Of a DNA stretch of 64,000 nucleotides, positions 8,980 to 15,890 are shown piece by piece. How positions within the stretch are numbered: the stretch's first letter is position 1; each line of letters opens with the position of its first letter. The position numbers and the translations under genes are program-made. The notes under the pieces were generated by a model, which searched no databases, was not told the DNA's origin, and was given only the letters and a program-made list of their open reading frames with translations. The stretch spans positions 1-64,000 of the forward strand of contig NZ_LXXZ01000098.1 of NCBI RefSeq assembly GCF_003244875.1. Reading direction: 5' to 3'. Source of the DNA: Stenotrophomonas sepilia. GTDB lineage: Bacteria; Pseudomonadota; Gammaproteobacteria; Xanthomonadales; Xanthomonadaceae.

Positions 8980-10200
8980 TTACCCCTTCACGCACAACAC
9001 CTGGCGCAGGGTGTGCACCACGTCGACCAGGTCCAGCTGCGCGGCCATCACATCGTCGATCGACTTGTACGCGGCCGGTGACTCGTCCAGCACGCCGCTG
9101 TCCTTGCGGCATTCCACATGCGCGGTGGCCTCGCGGTGCTGGGCCAGCGTGATCTGCTGGCGCGCGGCGCCACGGCTCATCACCCGGCCGGCACCGTGAC
9201 TGCAGCTGTGGAAGCTGTCCGCGTTGCCCTTGCCACGCACGATGTAGCTGCGCGTGCCCATGCTGCCGGGAATGATACCCAGCTCACCCTCGCGGGCACT
9301 GACGGCCCCCTTGCGCGTCACCAGCAGCTCCTGCCCGTGGTGCGTTTCCTTCTGCACGTAGTTGTGGTGGCAGTTCACTGCCATCGCCGCCAGCTGGAAC
9401 TTCGGCAGCCGGTGGCGCATCTCGGCCAGCACGCGCGACATCATCGCCTCGCGGTTCTGCCGGGCGTAGTCCTGCGCCCACGACACGGCTTCGACGTAGT
9501 CATCGAACAGCGGCTCGCCTTCCATGAAGAACGCCAGGTCCTTGTCCGGCAGGTGGAAGCCGAGCACGCGCCGGGCCAGTTCCTCGCGCGCCTTCTCGAT
9601 GAAGTAGGTACCGATCAGGTTGCCGGTGCCGCGCGACCCGCTGTGCAGCATCACCCACACCGTGTCGGTCTCGTCCAGGCACAGTTCGATGAAGTGGTTG
9701 CCACCACCCAGCGTCCCGAGCTGGCGGTCGAGCTTGTCGGTACGGATCCTGCGGTGCCTGTCCTTGATCTTCTCCAGGCCGGCGGCCAGCCCGGACTGCA
9801 CCAGCCGGGTATGGATGCTGTCGGGCATGCGCTGATGCTCGCCGCCGCGCCCGTTGCCGACCGGGATGCTGCGCTCGATGCTGTTGCGCAGCTGCCGCAG
9901 GTCATCGGGCAGGTCGTTGGCGCGCAGCGTGGTGCGCACGGCCGCCATGCCGCAGCCGATGTCGACGCCGACCGCCGCCGGGATGATTGCACCGCGGGTC
10001 GGGATCACCGAGCCGACGGTCGCGCCCTTGCCCAGGTGCACGTCCGGCATCACCGCCACCCACGGCCCGACGAACGGGATCGCGGCGATGTTGCGCAGCT
10101 GCTCATGCGCCTGCGCCTCCAGTGGCACGCCGTTGACCCAGCCCTTGATCGGCGTGCTGCCCTCGGCATGCAGCCATTGATAATTGTGTTGAGTGTCCAT
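8980..10200 (-). CDS. rtcB: RtcB family 3'-phosphate RNA ligase
   Basis: The 406-residue protein fits RtcB (E. coli 408). RtcB joins 2',3'-cyclic-phosphate or 3'-phosphate ends to 5'-OH ends using GTP and Mn2+. Metal and catalytic motifs are clear: PDVHLGKG (51-58), GVDIGCG with Asp80 and Cys83, GGGNHF (165-170), HSGSRG (186-191), and SCSHGAGR with the guanylated His at 335. Its start lies 57 bases after the slipin stop on the same strand, so the two form an operon. No rtcA or rtcR lies in the window. Likely substrates are tRNAs or rRNA cut by stress ribonucleases. Confidence 0.94.
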   Translation of the reverse strand: MDTQHNYQWLHAEGSTPIKGWVNGVPLEAQAHEQLRNIAAIPFVGPWVAVMPDVHLGKGATVGSVIPTRGAIIPAAVGVDIGCGMAAVRTTLRANDLPDDLRQLRNSIERSIPVGNGRGGEHQRMPDSIHTRLVQSGLAAGLEKIKDRHRRIRTDKLDRQLGTLGGGNHFIELCLDETDTVWVMLHSGSRGTGNLIGTYFIEKAREELARRVLGFHLPDKDLAFFMEGEPLFDDYVEAVSWAQDYARQNREAMMSRVLAEMRHRLPKFQLAAMAVNCHHNYVQKETHHGQELLVTRKGAVSAREGELGIIPGSMGTRSYIVRGKGNADSFHSCSHGAGRVMSRGAARQQITLAQHREATAHVECRKDSGVLDESPAAYKSIDDVMAAQLDLVDVVHTLRQVLCVKG

Positions 10201-10256
10201 GTCTTCGTGTATGTCCTTGATGGGCCGGCGGCGCGTCCCTGCGCCACCGCGACCCC

Positions 10257-11381
10257 CTACCTGATCGTCACCAGCTGCTTCAGCACGCCGTCCAGGCCGC
10301 CGAACACGGTGAGCGTGTCGATCTTCTCGGTGACCTTCTCCAGCGCCTCCAGCTCCTTCAAGCGCATCAGCACCGGGTTGTCCTCGATCAGCTTTGCGGT
10401 GTTGAGCTGCGAACGGGTGGCATTGGCCTCCTCGCGGCGGCGGATCACGCTGGCCTGGGCCTGCTTCTCGGCCAGCACCACGCCGTTGAGGATCTCCTTC
10501 ATCTCGCCCGGCAGGATCACGTCCTTGATGCCCACGCCAAGCAGACGTACACCGTGGCCCTCGATCGCCGCCTGCACATGGGCGGCGATCTCACCGTCCA
10601 GTGCTGCCTTGTCGCCCAGCAGCTCGTCCAGGCTGCGCGCGGCAATCGCCTGGCGCAGGCCGAACTGCAGCTGCCGGTAGACAAACTCATCGGCATTGCT
10701 GAGCGTGCGGTGTGCCCGCACCGGGTCGACCACCTGCACGGTCGCGGCCAGGTTCACCCGCAGGGTCACCTTGTCGCGGCTGAGCAGCTCCTGGCCGGAC
10801 ACGTCCAGCGACCGCGCACGCAGCTCCACACGCTCCACCGACACGTTGCCGTTGAAGTTCCAGAACGCGTGCAGGCCGGCGTCCAGCGTCTGCCGCAGCG
10901 TGCCATCGATGAACAGCAGGCCCACCGACTCGCTCGGCACGCTGCTGATCACCGCCACACGCGGCAGCACGCCCAGCTGGCCCAGGCGCTGCTGCACGTC
11001 CGCCGGAATGCGCGGCTCGTCACCCAGCGCCATCACGCGCACCTGGGTGTCGACCGAACCGCGCCAGTACAGGCGACGGCTGCCCGGCGGCAGCACTTCA
11101 TCGATGCGGCCATTGCGCAGCAACAGGCCAACTTCGCTGGCGCCGACGTTGGCCAGCACGAAGTGCGTCTCCAACTGCGCGCCCAGTGCTTCGATCAGGC
11201 TGTCCTGGTCGCTGCCGGTGTAGGCCGCGCCCTTCGATGCGGTGTGGATGTCCACCTGCGGGCGGCCGCCGAACGGCGACAGGCGGTGCACGCCCGGCAG
11301 CAGGATCTGCTGGAAACGACGGTTGCGATACACCAGGCCGCGCTCGCCGTCGCCGATCACGACCTTGATGGTCCAGAACAT
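10257..11381 (-). CDS. Slipin (SPFH/Band 7) family protein
   Basis: The 374-residue protein has a C-terminal SPFH/Band 7 domain (about 180-355) with helical, charged segments near EKQAQASVIRRREEANATRS. The N-terminus lacks a clear membrane helix. It carries three related segments at about 13-36, 83-106 and 152-176, each of the form GLL-x-RNG-x-LxPG-x-HR. Slipins scaffold membrane microdomains. Genes of this kind occur next to rtcB in various bacteria, but the link is not understood. ATG at 11381 has AAGGAGAG eight bases upstream. An in-frame extension to 11717 would run through the structured leader and is rejected. Confidence 0.88.
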   Translation of the reverse strand: MFWTIKVVIGDGERGLVYRNRRFQQILLPGVHRLSPFGGRPQVDIHTASKGAAYTGSDQDSLIEALGAQLETHFVLANVGASEVGLLLRNGRIDEVLPPGSRRLYWRGSVDTQVRVMALGDEPRIPADVQQRLGQLGVLPRVAVISSVPSESVGLLFIDGTLRQTLDAGLHAFWNFNGNVSVERVELRARSLDVSGQELLSRDKVTLRVNLAATVQVVDPVRAHRTLSNADEFVYRQLQFGLRQAIAARSLDELLGDKAALDGEIAAHVQAAIEGHGVRLLGVGIKDVILPGEMKEILNGVVLAEKQAQASVIRRREEANATRSQLNTAKLIEDNPVLMRLKELEALEKVTEKIDTLTVFGGLDGVLKQLVTIR

Positions 11382-11738
11382 GGGAGTCTCTCCTTGTATG
11401 GCTCTGGTGGTTCGACCCGTTGCGGATGAATCACCATGACCCGGGTCGATCAGGTCGTGGCGAGGCCGCCTGCACACCACGTGCAGGCAGCGGAAGAGGG
11501 CGGCCATCGGCGGACGGTCCGCGCGCGGAGCCTTCGGTGCACCGGCAGTGCTGCCATCGTCGTTCCCGGCAGGCAGCACCGGGGCGGAACGTGGCTGGCA
11601 GTGACGGCGGGCCGAGGCCCGGCGTGCGGTCCGCTGCCTTCCACGCCCCCGCCCGAAGGCAGTGACCGTGGACGGCGACGATGGCCGCTGGGGCTTGCGC
11701 CCCGGGTGTTGCTTCAATTCATGACGTGACAGGTCATG
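11382..11738 (-). promoter_or_regulatory. Structured non-coding leader between tRNA-like modules and slipin
   Basis: No convincing gene lies here. Read on the minus strand, the region folds into several clear hairpins. One is a 5-bp stem with a GCAA tetraloop (11690-11703). Others are an 8-bp stem GTGCTGCC/GGCAGCAC (11546-11577) and an 8-bp stem GCCTGCAC/GTGCAGGC with a 5-nt loop (11468-11488). An ATGAC/GTCAT stem lies just after the second tRNA-like module. The slipin Shine-Dalgarno follows. Whether this is one leader RNA or processed pieces cannot be told. Confidence 0.45.
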
Positions 11739-11809
11739 TGGTTGGAGTGGGAGTCGAACCCACGACAGACGGAATCAGGATCCGTTGCTCTACCCGACTG
11801 AGCTATCCA
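11739..11809 (-). ncRNA. tRNA-like RNA (complete D, anticodon and T arms, 4-bp acceptor, encoded CCA)
   Basis: On the minus strand these 71 nt make a cloverleaf. The D arm is GCTC-AGTCGGGTA-GAGC with TA before it. The anticodon arm is ACGGA-TCCTGAT-TCCGT, the variable loop has 5 nt, and the T arm is GTGGG-TTCGACT-CCCAC. The 3' end is TCCA-A-CCA. Two features argue against an ordinary tRNA. The acceptor pairs for only four base pairs (TGGA/TCCA), and the expected U33 is C, although the next three bases read CUG (Gln-like). It may be a degenerate tRNA or a tRNA mimic. It lies upstream of slipin-rtcB on the same strand. Confidence 0.7.
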
Positions 11810-11810
11810 G

Positions 11811-11869
11811 TGGTGAACCGCGCGGAATCGAACCGCGTACCGGCGAACCGGCGCCTGCCTCCAGCAGGC
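11811..11869 (-). ncRNA. tRNA-like 3' half with long variable arm, encoded CCA
   Basis: It directly precedes the other tRNA-like module, and one base separates its CCA from the next TGGA stem. Read on the minus strand it has an arm GCCTG-CTGGAGG-CAGGC that resembles a Ser-GGA anticodon arm. A UUCG-capped stem follows (11839-11852), where a class II tRNA variable arm would be. Next comes a T arm CGCGG-TTCGATT-CCGCG (11821-11837) and the tail CGGTTCACCA. I could not find a convincing D arm or 5' acceptor strand upstream, so this is either a tRNA fragment or a larger RNA with a tRNA-like end. Confidence 0.55.
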
Positions 11870-11979
11870 GATCCAGGCGATGGCTTGTCCGCGACCTCCG
11901 GCATACGCCACGGCAACGCCGCGCGCACCAGCCCGTGGTGGAAACGGGACCGTTGGAGAATCGAGGGTGCAGGCCACCG

Positions 11980-12024
11980 ACATTATCGGCGAGCGATAAT
12001 GTTTGGCTGCAATGCAGATAATGT
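11980..12024. promoter_or_regulatory. Operator-like dyad ACATTATCG-N5-CGATAATGT plus extra half-site
   Basis: A perfect 9+9 inverted repeat spans 11980-12002. A further GATAATGT half-site lies at 12017-12024, 22 bp from the first, about two helical turns. The AT-rich arms stand out in this GC-rich DNA. It lies upstream of the tRNA-like modules and slipin-rtcB. It could be an operator or overlap a -10 element for that unit. The factor is unknown. Confidence 0.45.
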
Positions 12025-12138
12025 CCAGGCGTTGCCGTGCACGCGGAGAAAATCCTCCGGCGCGGCAGAAAAACCTGGATCAGTGAGCGGCGGGTTGCCG
12101 CGCGGGGTGCAGTTCTGGCATCGCGGGTCCTTGTGCCG

Positions 12139-12180
12139 ACGCAAACGAAAACGCCCCCGGGACTTGCGTTCCGAGGGCGT
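12139..12180 (-). terminator. Rho-independent terminator on the minus strand
   Basis: Read on the minus strand, ACGCCC and GGGCGT enclose an inner CGGAAC/GTCCCG stem with a GCAA loop. The hairpin is followed by TTTTCGTTTG (12139-12150). It ends a short minus-strand unit that starts near 12355 and separates that unit from the slipin-rtcB region. Confidence 0.7.
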
Positions 12181-12186
12181 CGTCAG

Positions 12187-12211
12187 GCCTCGGAGATCGG
12201 GGTGGCCGATC
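12187..12211. repeat. 10-bp perfect hairpin between small ORF and terminator
   Basis: CGGAGATCGG and CCGATCTCCG are separated by five bases. It is followed within 10 bases by the minus-strand terminator. No T run follows in either direction, so it is probably an RNA structure element and not a terminator. Confidence 0.6.
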
Positions 12212-12226
12212 TCCGCAGGGCGGGTA

Positions 12227-12328
12227 TCAGGCCGTTGTCAGCTGGTCTTCCTTGCCGAACGCGCGCGCCGGCCGGTCCATGCGCAGGCATGGCAGCAGTT
12301 TGGCGATGGCGACGGAATGCGCGTTCAA
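12227..12328 (-). CDS. Possible 33-residue small protein (TTG start)
   Basis: On the minus strand a TTG codon with GGAAA eight bases upstream opens a 33-codon frame (MNAHSVAIAKLLPCLRMDRP..., ending QLTTA). It sits between a plausible promoter (TTGCAC-N17-TATCGT, about 12390 to 12362) and a good terminator. No family is recognised. The evidence for translation is only the tight transcription-unit context, and a small RNA without a protein is equally possible. Confidence 0.3.
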   Translation of the reverse strand: MNAHSVAIAKLLPCLRMDRPARAFGKEDQLTTA

Positions 12329-12361
12329 GGGAAGTTTCCAGTGGGTGTTGAAACGAGGTGC

Positions 12362-12390
12362 GCACGATAAACCACGATTTAGTCGCGTGC
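12362..12390 (-). promoter_or_regulatory. Putative promoter for short minus-strand transcript
   Basis: TTGCAC and TATCGT are separated by 17 bases in an AT-rich patch (about 12360-12420) that is unusual for this window. The start would fall near 12355. The downstream unit contains the 33-codon frame, a 10-bp hairpin and a terminator. Confidence 0.4.
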
Positions 12391-12428
12391 AACCATTTTG
12401 TTGAATTATTTTCTTCGATGTACGTGTC

Positions 12429-12450
12429 ATGCCGGCCAGCGGCCGGCACA
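12429..12450. repeat. Partial SMAG palindrome
   Basis: TGCCGGCCAGCGGCCGGCAC lies between the short minus-strand unit and the aldo/keto reductase stop. The terminal GTAG has changed to GTTG. Confidence 0.65.
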
Positions 12451-12458
12451 ACCGGGTC

Positions 12459-13421
12459 TCATGATTCGGCGCTGGCGGCATCCAGCTGCGCGACATCCTG
12501 CACGCTCAGCGATACGTTGGCTGCGGCCAGCAGGTCGTGCAGCTGTTCGACGCTGGTAGCGCTGACGATCGGCGCGGTGATCGACGGCCGCGCGATCTGC
12601 CAGGCCAGTGCGATCTGCGCAGCGCTGGCGCTGTGCTTGCTGGCTACGTCATCCAGCGCCTGCAGGATGCGCAGGCCGCGCGGGTTCAGATAGCGCTTCA
12701 CCACCGTCTCGCCACGTGCCGGGCTCTTGGCTGCATCGGCCGGCGTGCGGTACTTGCCACTGAGGAAGCCACTGGCCAGCGCGTAGTAGCCGATCACGCC
12801 GATCTGCTCGCGCTGCACCAGCGGTTCCAGTTCCTTTTCGTAGCCGGCGCGGTCATACAGGTTGTACTCCGGTTGCAGGGTTTCGTAACGCGGCAACTTG
12901 TAGTCGGTGGACACCTTCAGCGCATCGGCCAGGCGCGTGGCGCTGTAGTTGGAAGCACCGATCGCACGCACCTTGCCGGCCTCGATCAGGCGGCCGAACG
13001 CGGCCAGCGTGGCTTCCAGCGGCGTCGACTCGTCATCCTCGTGGGCCTGGTACAGATCGATCACGTCGGTCTGCAGCCGGCGCAGCGAATCCTCGACCGC
13101 CGCATTGATGTTGTCCGGGGTCAGGCCGGGGCGTTCGGCCCACTTGGCCACCTTGGTCGCCAGCACCACCTTGTCGCGCTTGCCGCTGCGGGCGAACCAC
13201 TTGCCGATCAGCGTTTCCGATTCCCCGCCCGAATTGCCCGGCACCCAGGCCGAGTAAACGTCGGCGGTGTCGACCAGGTTGAAGCCGGCATCGACGAAGG
13301 CATCGAGCAGGGCGAAGCTGGCCTTCTCATCGGCGCTCCAGCCGAACACGTTGCCACCGAAGGCGAGCGGACGTACATGCAGGCCGGAACGGCCCAGTTC
13401 GCGGGTTGCCGTCATGGGCAC
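12459..13421 (-). CDS. Aldo/keto reductase
   Basis: The 320-residue protein is a long-chain AKR of the YajO/YghZ-like kind. The catalytic residues are Asp in LVDTADVYS, Tyr in the same segment, Lys in VLATKVAKW and His in YQAHEDDESTP. The C-terminal cofactor region APIVSATSVEQL is present. The substrate is not predictable. ATG at 13421 or the ATG two codons on are both possible. It is divergent from the exported methyltransferase-like gene. Confidence 0.88.
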   Translation of the reverse strand: MPMTATRELGRSGLHVRPLAFGGNVFGWSADEKASFALLDAFVDAGFNLVDTADVYSAWVPGNSGGESETLIGKWFARSGKRDKVVLATKVAKWAERPGLTPDNINAAVEDSLRRLQTDVIDLYQAHEDDESTPLEATLAAFGRLIEAGKVRAIGASNYSATRLADALKVSTDYKLPRYETLQPEYNLYDRAGYEKELEPLVQREQIGVIGYYALASGFLSGKYRTPADAAKSPARGETVVKRYLNPRGLRILQALDDVASKHSASAAQIALAWQIARPSITAPIVSATSVEQLHDLLAAANVSLSVQDVAQLDAASAES

Positions 13422-13584
13422 GGACTCCTTGGGGGAAGTGTTCCAGAATAGAACGCGATGTGTGACCGTGCTGCGGCGACGACCACAAAACAGTGTTCCG
13501 CGACGCGCACGCCGCTAACGTTTTGTGAACACCTGGGACGCTGCGACTGCTAGTCTCGCCGCATCTTCCGCTGGAGTCGTCCCG

Positions 13585-14442
13585 ATGATGCCTGCTTCGT
13601 CCCTGCGTGGTTGCCGACTGCTGCTTGCTTCGGCCCTGCTTGCTGCTGTTCCCGCGTTCGCCGCACCGGCCACGGTGGCACCGGCGAAGATCGAGGTCTT
13701 GCCGGCCATCGACGCGGCGGTGAAGGCGCCCACCCGCGATGCCAACAACGTCAAGCGCGATGGCTTCCGCCATCCGGCGCAGACGCTGTCGTTCTTCAAG
13801 GTAGCGCCGGAAAAGACCGTCATCGAGATCACCCCCGGCAACGGATGGTATTCGGAAATCCTGGCGCCGCTGCTGCATGACAAGGGCCACTACGTCGCTG
13901 CGGTGGTCGATCCGATGGCGGTGCCCGAAGGCCGTGGCCGTGACTACCAGCAGCGCAGCCGCGACAGCCTGGAAAAGAAGTACGCCGGTGCACCCGCGCA
14001 GTTCGGCAAGACCGCCGTGGTCGCCTACGATCCGGCCAAGCCGGTGTTCGGCCCGGCCAATTCAGCCGACGTGGTGCTGACCTTCCGCAACGTGCACAAC
14101 TGGCGCAAGGCCGGCCAGGCGCAGGGCATGTTCCAGGGCTTCTTCAACGTGCTCAAGCCGGGTGGCGTGCTGGGCGTGGTCGAGCATCGCGCCAAGACCG
14201 ACGTGGCCGACGACGATGACACCGGCTATGTCGGCCAGCAGCAGGTGATCGCGATGGCCGAGGCCGCCGGTTTCAAGCTGGACGCGCGCAGCGAGGTCAA
14301 CGCCAACCCGCGCGACACCAAGGACCACCCCAATGGCGTGTGGACGCTGCCCCCGACCAACCAGCACGACAAGGCCGATGATGCGAAGTACCAGGCGATC
14401 GGCGAAAGCGACCGCATGACCCTGCGTTTCATCAAGCCGTAA
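13585..14442 (+). CDS. Exported methyltransferase-like protein (COG4798 type)
   Basis: The 285-residue protein starts MMPASSLRGCRLLLASALLAA and has an Ala-rich signal peptide cleaved near AFA-AP. The mature part has a class I methyltransferase fold: motif I is VIEITPGNGWYSEIL, motif IV lies around ADVVLTFRNVHNW, and FNVLKPGGVLGVVEHR follows. A signal peptide on a SAM-dependent enzyme is odd, since the periplasm is not known to hold SAM. The fold may bind something else. CTGGAG sits eight bases before the ATG at 13585. Confidence 0.82.
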   Translation: MMPASSLRGCRLLLASALLAAVPAFAAPATVAPAKIEVLPAIDAAVKAPTRDANNVKRDGFRHPAQTLSFFKVAPEKTVIEITPGNGWYSEILAPLLHDKGHYVAAVVDPMAVPEGRGRDYQQRSRDSLEKKYAGAPAQFGKTAVVAYDPAKPVFGPANSADVVLTFRNVHNWRKAGQAQGMFQGFFNVLKPGGVLGVVEHRAKTDVADDDDTGYVGQQQVIAMAEAAGFKLDARSEVNANPRDTKDHPNGVWTLPPTNQHDKADDAKYQAIGESDRMTLRFIKP

Positions 14443-14476
14443 GCCGGCACGCCCTGTTGCCAGCGCGGAGTGCCCC

Positions 14477-14536
14477 GTAGAGCCGAGCCGATGCTCGGCT
14501 CATTGCGCGCAGCGCGACGGAGTACAACAGCAGCCG
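14477..14536. repeat. SMAG repeat with decayed partner
   Basis: GTAGAGCCGAGCCGATGCTCGGCT begins at 14477. A degraded inverted partner (AGCAGCCGAGCGCGGG) follows near 14529. The pair lies in the gap before rluE. Confidence 0.65.
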
Positions 14537-14654
14537 AGCGCGGGCAATGCCGGCCGTCCTGACCGGCACCCTTCGGACCGTCGCACGCGACGTTGGCAGC
14601 GGCTCCTGCCGCTGCCTCCGGTTCTACAGTTGCCTGGGCGCGAGGCGTGGGACA

Positions 14655-15224
14655 ATGCCCCACCCGCCGCCCGCCGTGCCTGCAATGCTGATCGCCTTCA
14701 ACAAGCCCTTCAACGTGCTCTGCCAGTTCACCGACCGCAGCGTGCCGCCGCGGCCGACCCTGGCCGGGTTCGGCCTGCCGCCGCGCGTGTACGCCGCTGG
14801 CCGGCTCGACCATGACAGCGAGGGCCTGCTGCTGCTGACCGACAACGGCACGCTGGCGCACAAGCTCACCGACCCCAGGCACAAGGCCGACAAGACCTAC
14901 TGGGTGCAGGTGGAAGGCACGCCCAGTGACGAGCAGCTGCAACAGCTGCGCGACGGCGTGGTACTCAACGATGGGCCGACCCTGCCGGCGAAGATCGAGC
15001 GCCTCGATCCAGCACCATTGCTGTGGACGCGCGATCCGCCGGTACGCTTCCGCAAGACCGTGCCGGACAGCTGGTTGGCGATCACGATCCGCGAAGGCCG
15101 CAACCGCCAGGTGCGGCGGATGACAGCGGCAGTGAACCTGCCGACGTTGCGGCTGGTGCGGGTGTCGATGGGACCGTACCGGCTGGAGGACCTGCAGCCC
15201 GGACAGTGGCGGCAGATCGGTTGA
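14655..15224 (+). CDS. rluE: 23S rRNA pseudouridine synthase, RluE type
   Basis: The 189-residue protein is a small RsuA-family pseudouridine synthase without an S4 domain. The catalytic Asp lies in GRLDHDSEGLLLLTDNG. Other family motifs are LIAFNKPFNVLCQF at the start and REGRNRQVRRMTAAV near the C-terminus. RluE modifies U2457 of 23S rRNA in E. coli. ATG at 14655 has GAGG nine bases upstream. An ATG at 14685 directly before the conserved LIAFNKP is the alternative start. Confidence 0.88.
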   Translation: MPHPPPAVPAMLIAFNKPFNVLCQFTDRSVPPRPTLAGFGLPPRVYAAGRLDHDSEGLLLLTDNGTLAHKLTDPRHKADKTYWVQVEGTPSDEQLQQLRDGVVLNDGPTLPAKIERLDPAPLLWTRDPPVRFRKTVPDSWLAITIREGRNRQVRRMTAAVNLPTLRLVRVSMGPYRLEDLQPGQWRQIG

Positions 15225-15226
15225 AA

Positions 15227-15261
15227 CAGAAAGGGCCGGATACCTCGCGGCATCCGGCCCT
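15227..15261 (-). terminator. Hairpin terminator between convergent rluE and ElaB-like gene
   Basis: A 10-bp stem AGGGCCGGAT/ATCCGGCCCT spans 15232-15261. Read on the minus strand it is followed by TTTCTGTTTC, so it best serves the ElaB-like gene. It lies only eight bases past the rluE stop and may also end that transcript. Confidence 0.6.
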
Positions 15262-15274
15262 CATGGAGTGCCTT

Positions 15275-15311
15275 GGGGTCAGAGCCCTTCCTGTGGAAGG
15301 GATCCGACCCC
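15275..15311. repeat. GGGGTCAGAGCCC...GGGATCCGACCCC repeat, copy 1
   Basis: This imperfect palindrome with arms GGGGTC and GACCCC, and inner CCCTTCC/GGAAGGG, recurs at 48308-48343. It is a repeat class distinct from the GTAG elements. Confidence 0.75.
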
Positions 15312-15318
15312 GGCAGGC

Positions 15319-15693
15319 TCAGGCGTCGCTGCCGATATCGCTGTGCTCGTCCACGACGGTGTCGTTGCGGCGGTCACGCGCGCTGATGCGCTGCGCCTGC
15401 CCATTCACCACATGGCCATTGGCAGCCTTCTTCTTCTGCTGCTTGCGGTACAGCGCATAGCCGAGCAGGCCGACACCCACCGCAGCAGCGGCCACGGCCA
15501 CGGCCGGATTGCGGCGCACGAACTTGGTGGCGACCTTGCCGCCGGTCTTCACTGCGCCGAGGGCGGCGCCGGTCTTGATCCAATCCGCGTTGCGCAGGCT
15601 GCCACCGGCGCTCTTCAGGCCATCGCCAGCGGTGTGGGCCAGCTCCAGGGCGCGCTCCAGAGCGCGGTCGGTGATTACGGTCAGCTTGCTCAT
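15319..15693 (-). CDS. Small ElaB/YqjD-like protein with C-terminal membrane anchor
   Basis: The 124-residue protein begins with an amphipathic helix (MSKLTVITDRALERALELAH). A hydrophobic Gly/Ala segment follows at about 78-98 (NPAVAVAAAAVGVGLLGYALY) and a basic KQQKKK tail. This layout resembles ElaB/YqjD ribosome-anchoring proteins (DUF883), but the similarity is of form only. ATG at 15693 has AAGGA seven bases upstream; the upstream in-frame extension lacks support. Confidence 0.7.
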   Translation of the reverse strand: MSKLTVITDRALERALELAHTAGDGLKSAGGSLRNADWIKTGAALGAVKTGGKVATKFVRRNPAVAVAAAAVGVGLLGYALYRKQQKKKAANGHVVNGQAQRISARDRRNDTVVDEHSDIGSDA

Positions 15694-15818
15694 GCGGGGG
15701 TCCTTTGCCTCGGGTCGAAGTCCAGTGTCGCGCGTTGCCCGTAAACGGTATGTCAGTCGGGGACGCACGTGGTGTGACTCTACCGCAGCCATTCAGGATC
15801 AGGCAGGGTCCCAAACCG

Positions 15819-15887
15819 GTAGCCGGCCGCTGGCCGGCAGTCCCGGGCACCCTGTGGAATGCATTGCCGGCCAGCGGCCGGCACTAC
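15819..15887. repeat. Paired SMAG repeats
   Basis: GTAGCCGGCCGCTGGCCGGC at 15819 and the mirror ending GCCGGCACTAC at 15887 are separated by about 25 bases. They lie just after the hrpB stop codon. Confidence 0.8.
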
Positions 15888-15890
15888 CCG

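Noticed and set aside
11739-11809. Ordinary functional tRNA-Gln(CUG)
   Set aside because: The acceptor has only 4 bp and U33 is C, which would impair charging and decoding.
11714-11983. 89-codon minus-strand frame across the tRNA-like modules
   Set aside because: The frame runs through perfectly paired cloverleaf arms and has no ribosome site or family features. RNA structure explains the sequence better.
11739-12024. Bacterial Y RNA (YrlA type) with Ro protein
   Set aside because: No Ro (rsr) gene lies in the window and I could not find the typical Ro-binding stem. The tRNA-like arms alone are not enough for this name.
11382-12120. Sigma-54 promoter for slipin-rtcB, as used by RtcR-controlled operons
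   Set aside because: I looked for GG-N10-GC with a TGGCAC/TTGC context on both strands. The nearest candidate (near 12020) has the wrong spacing.
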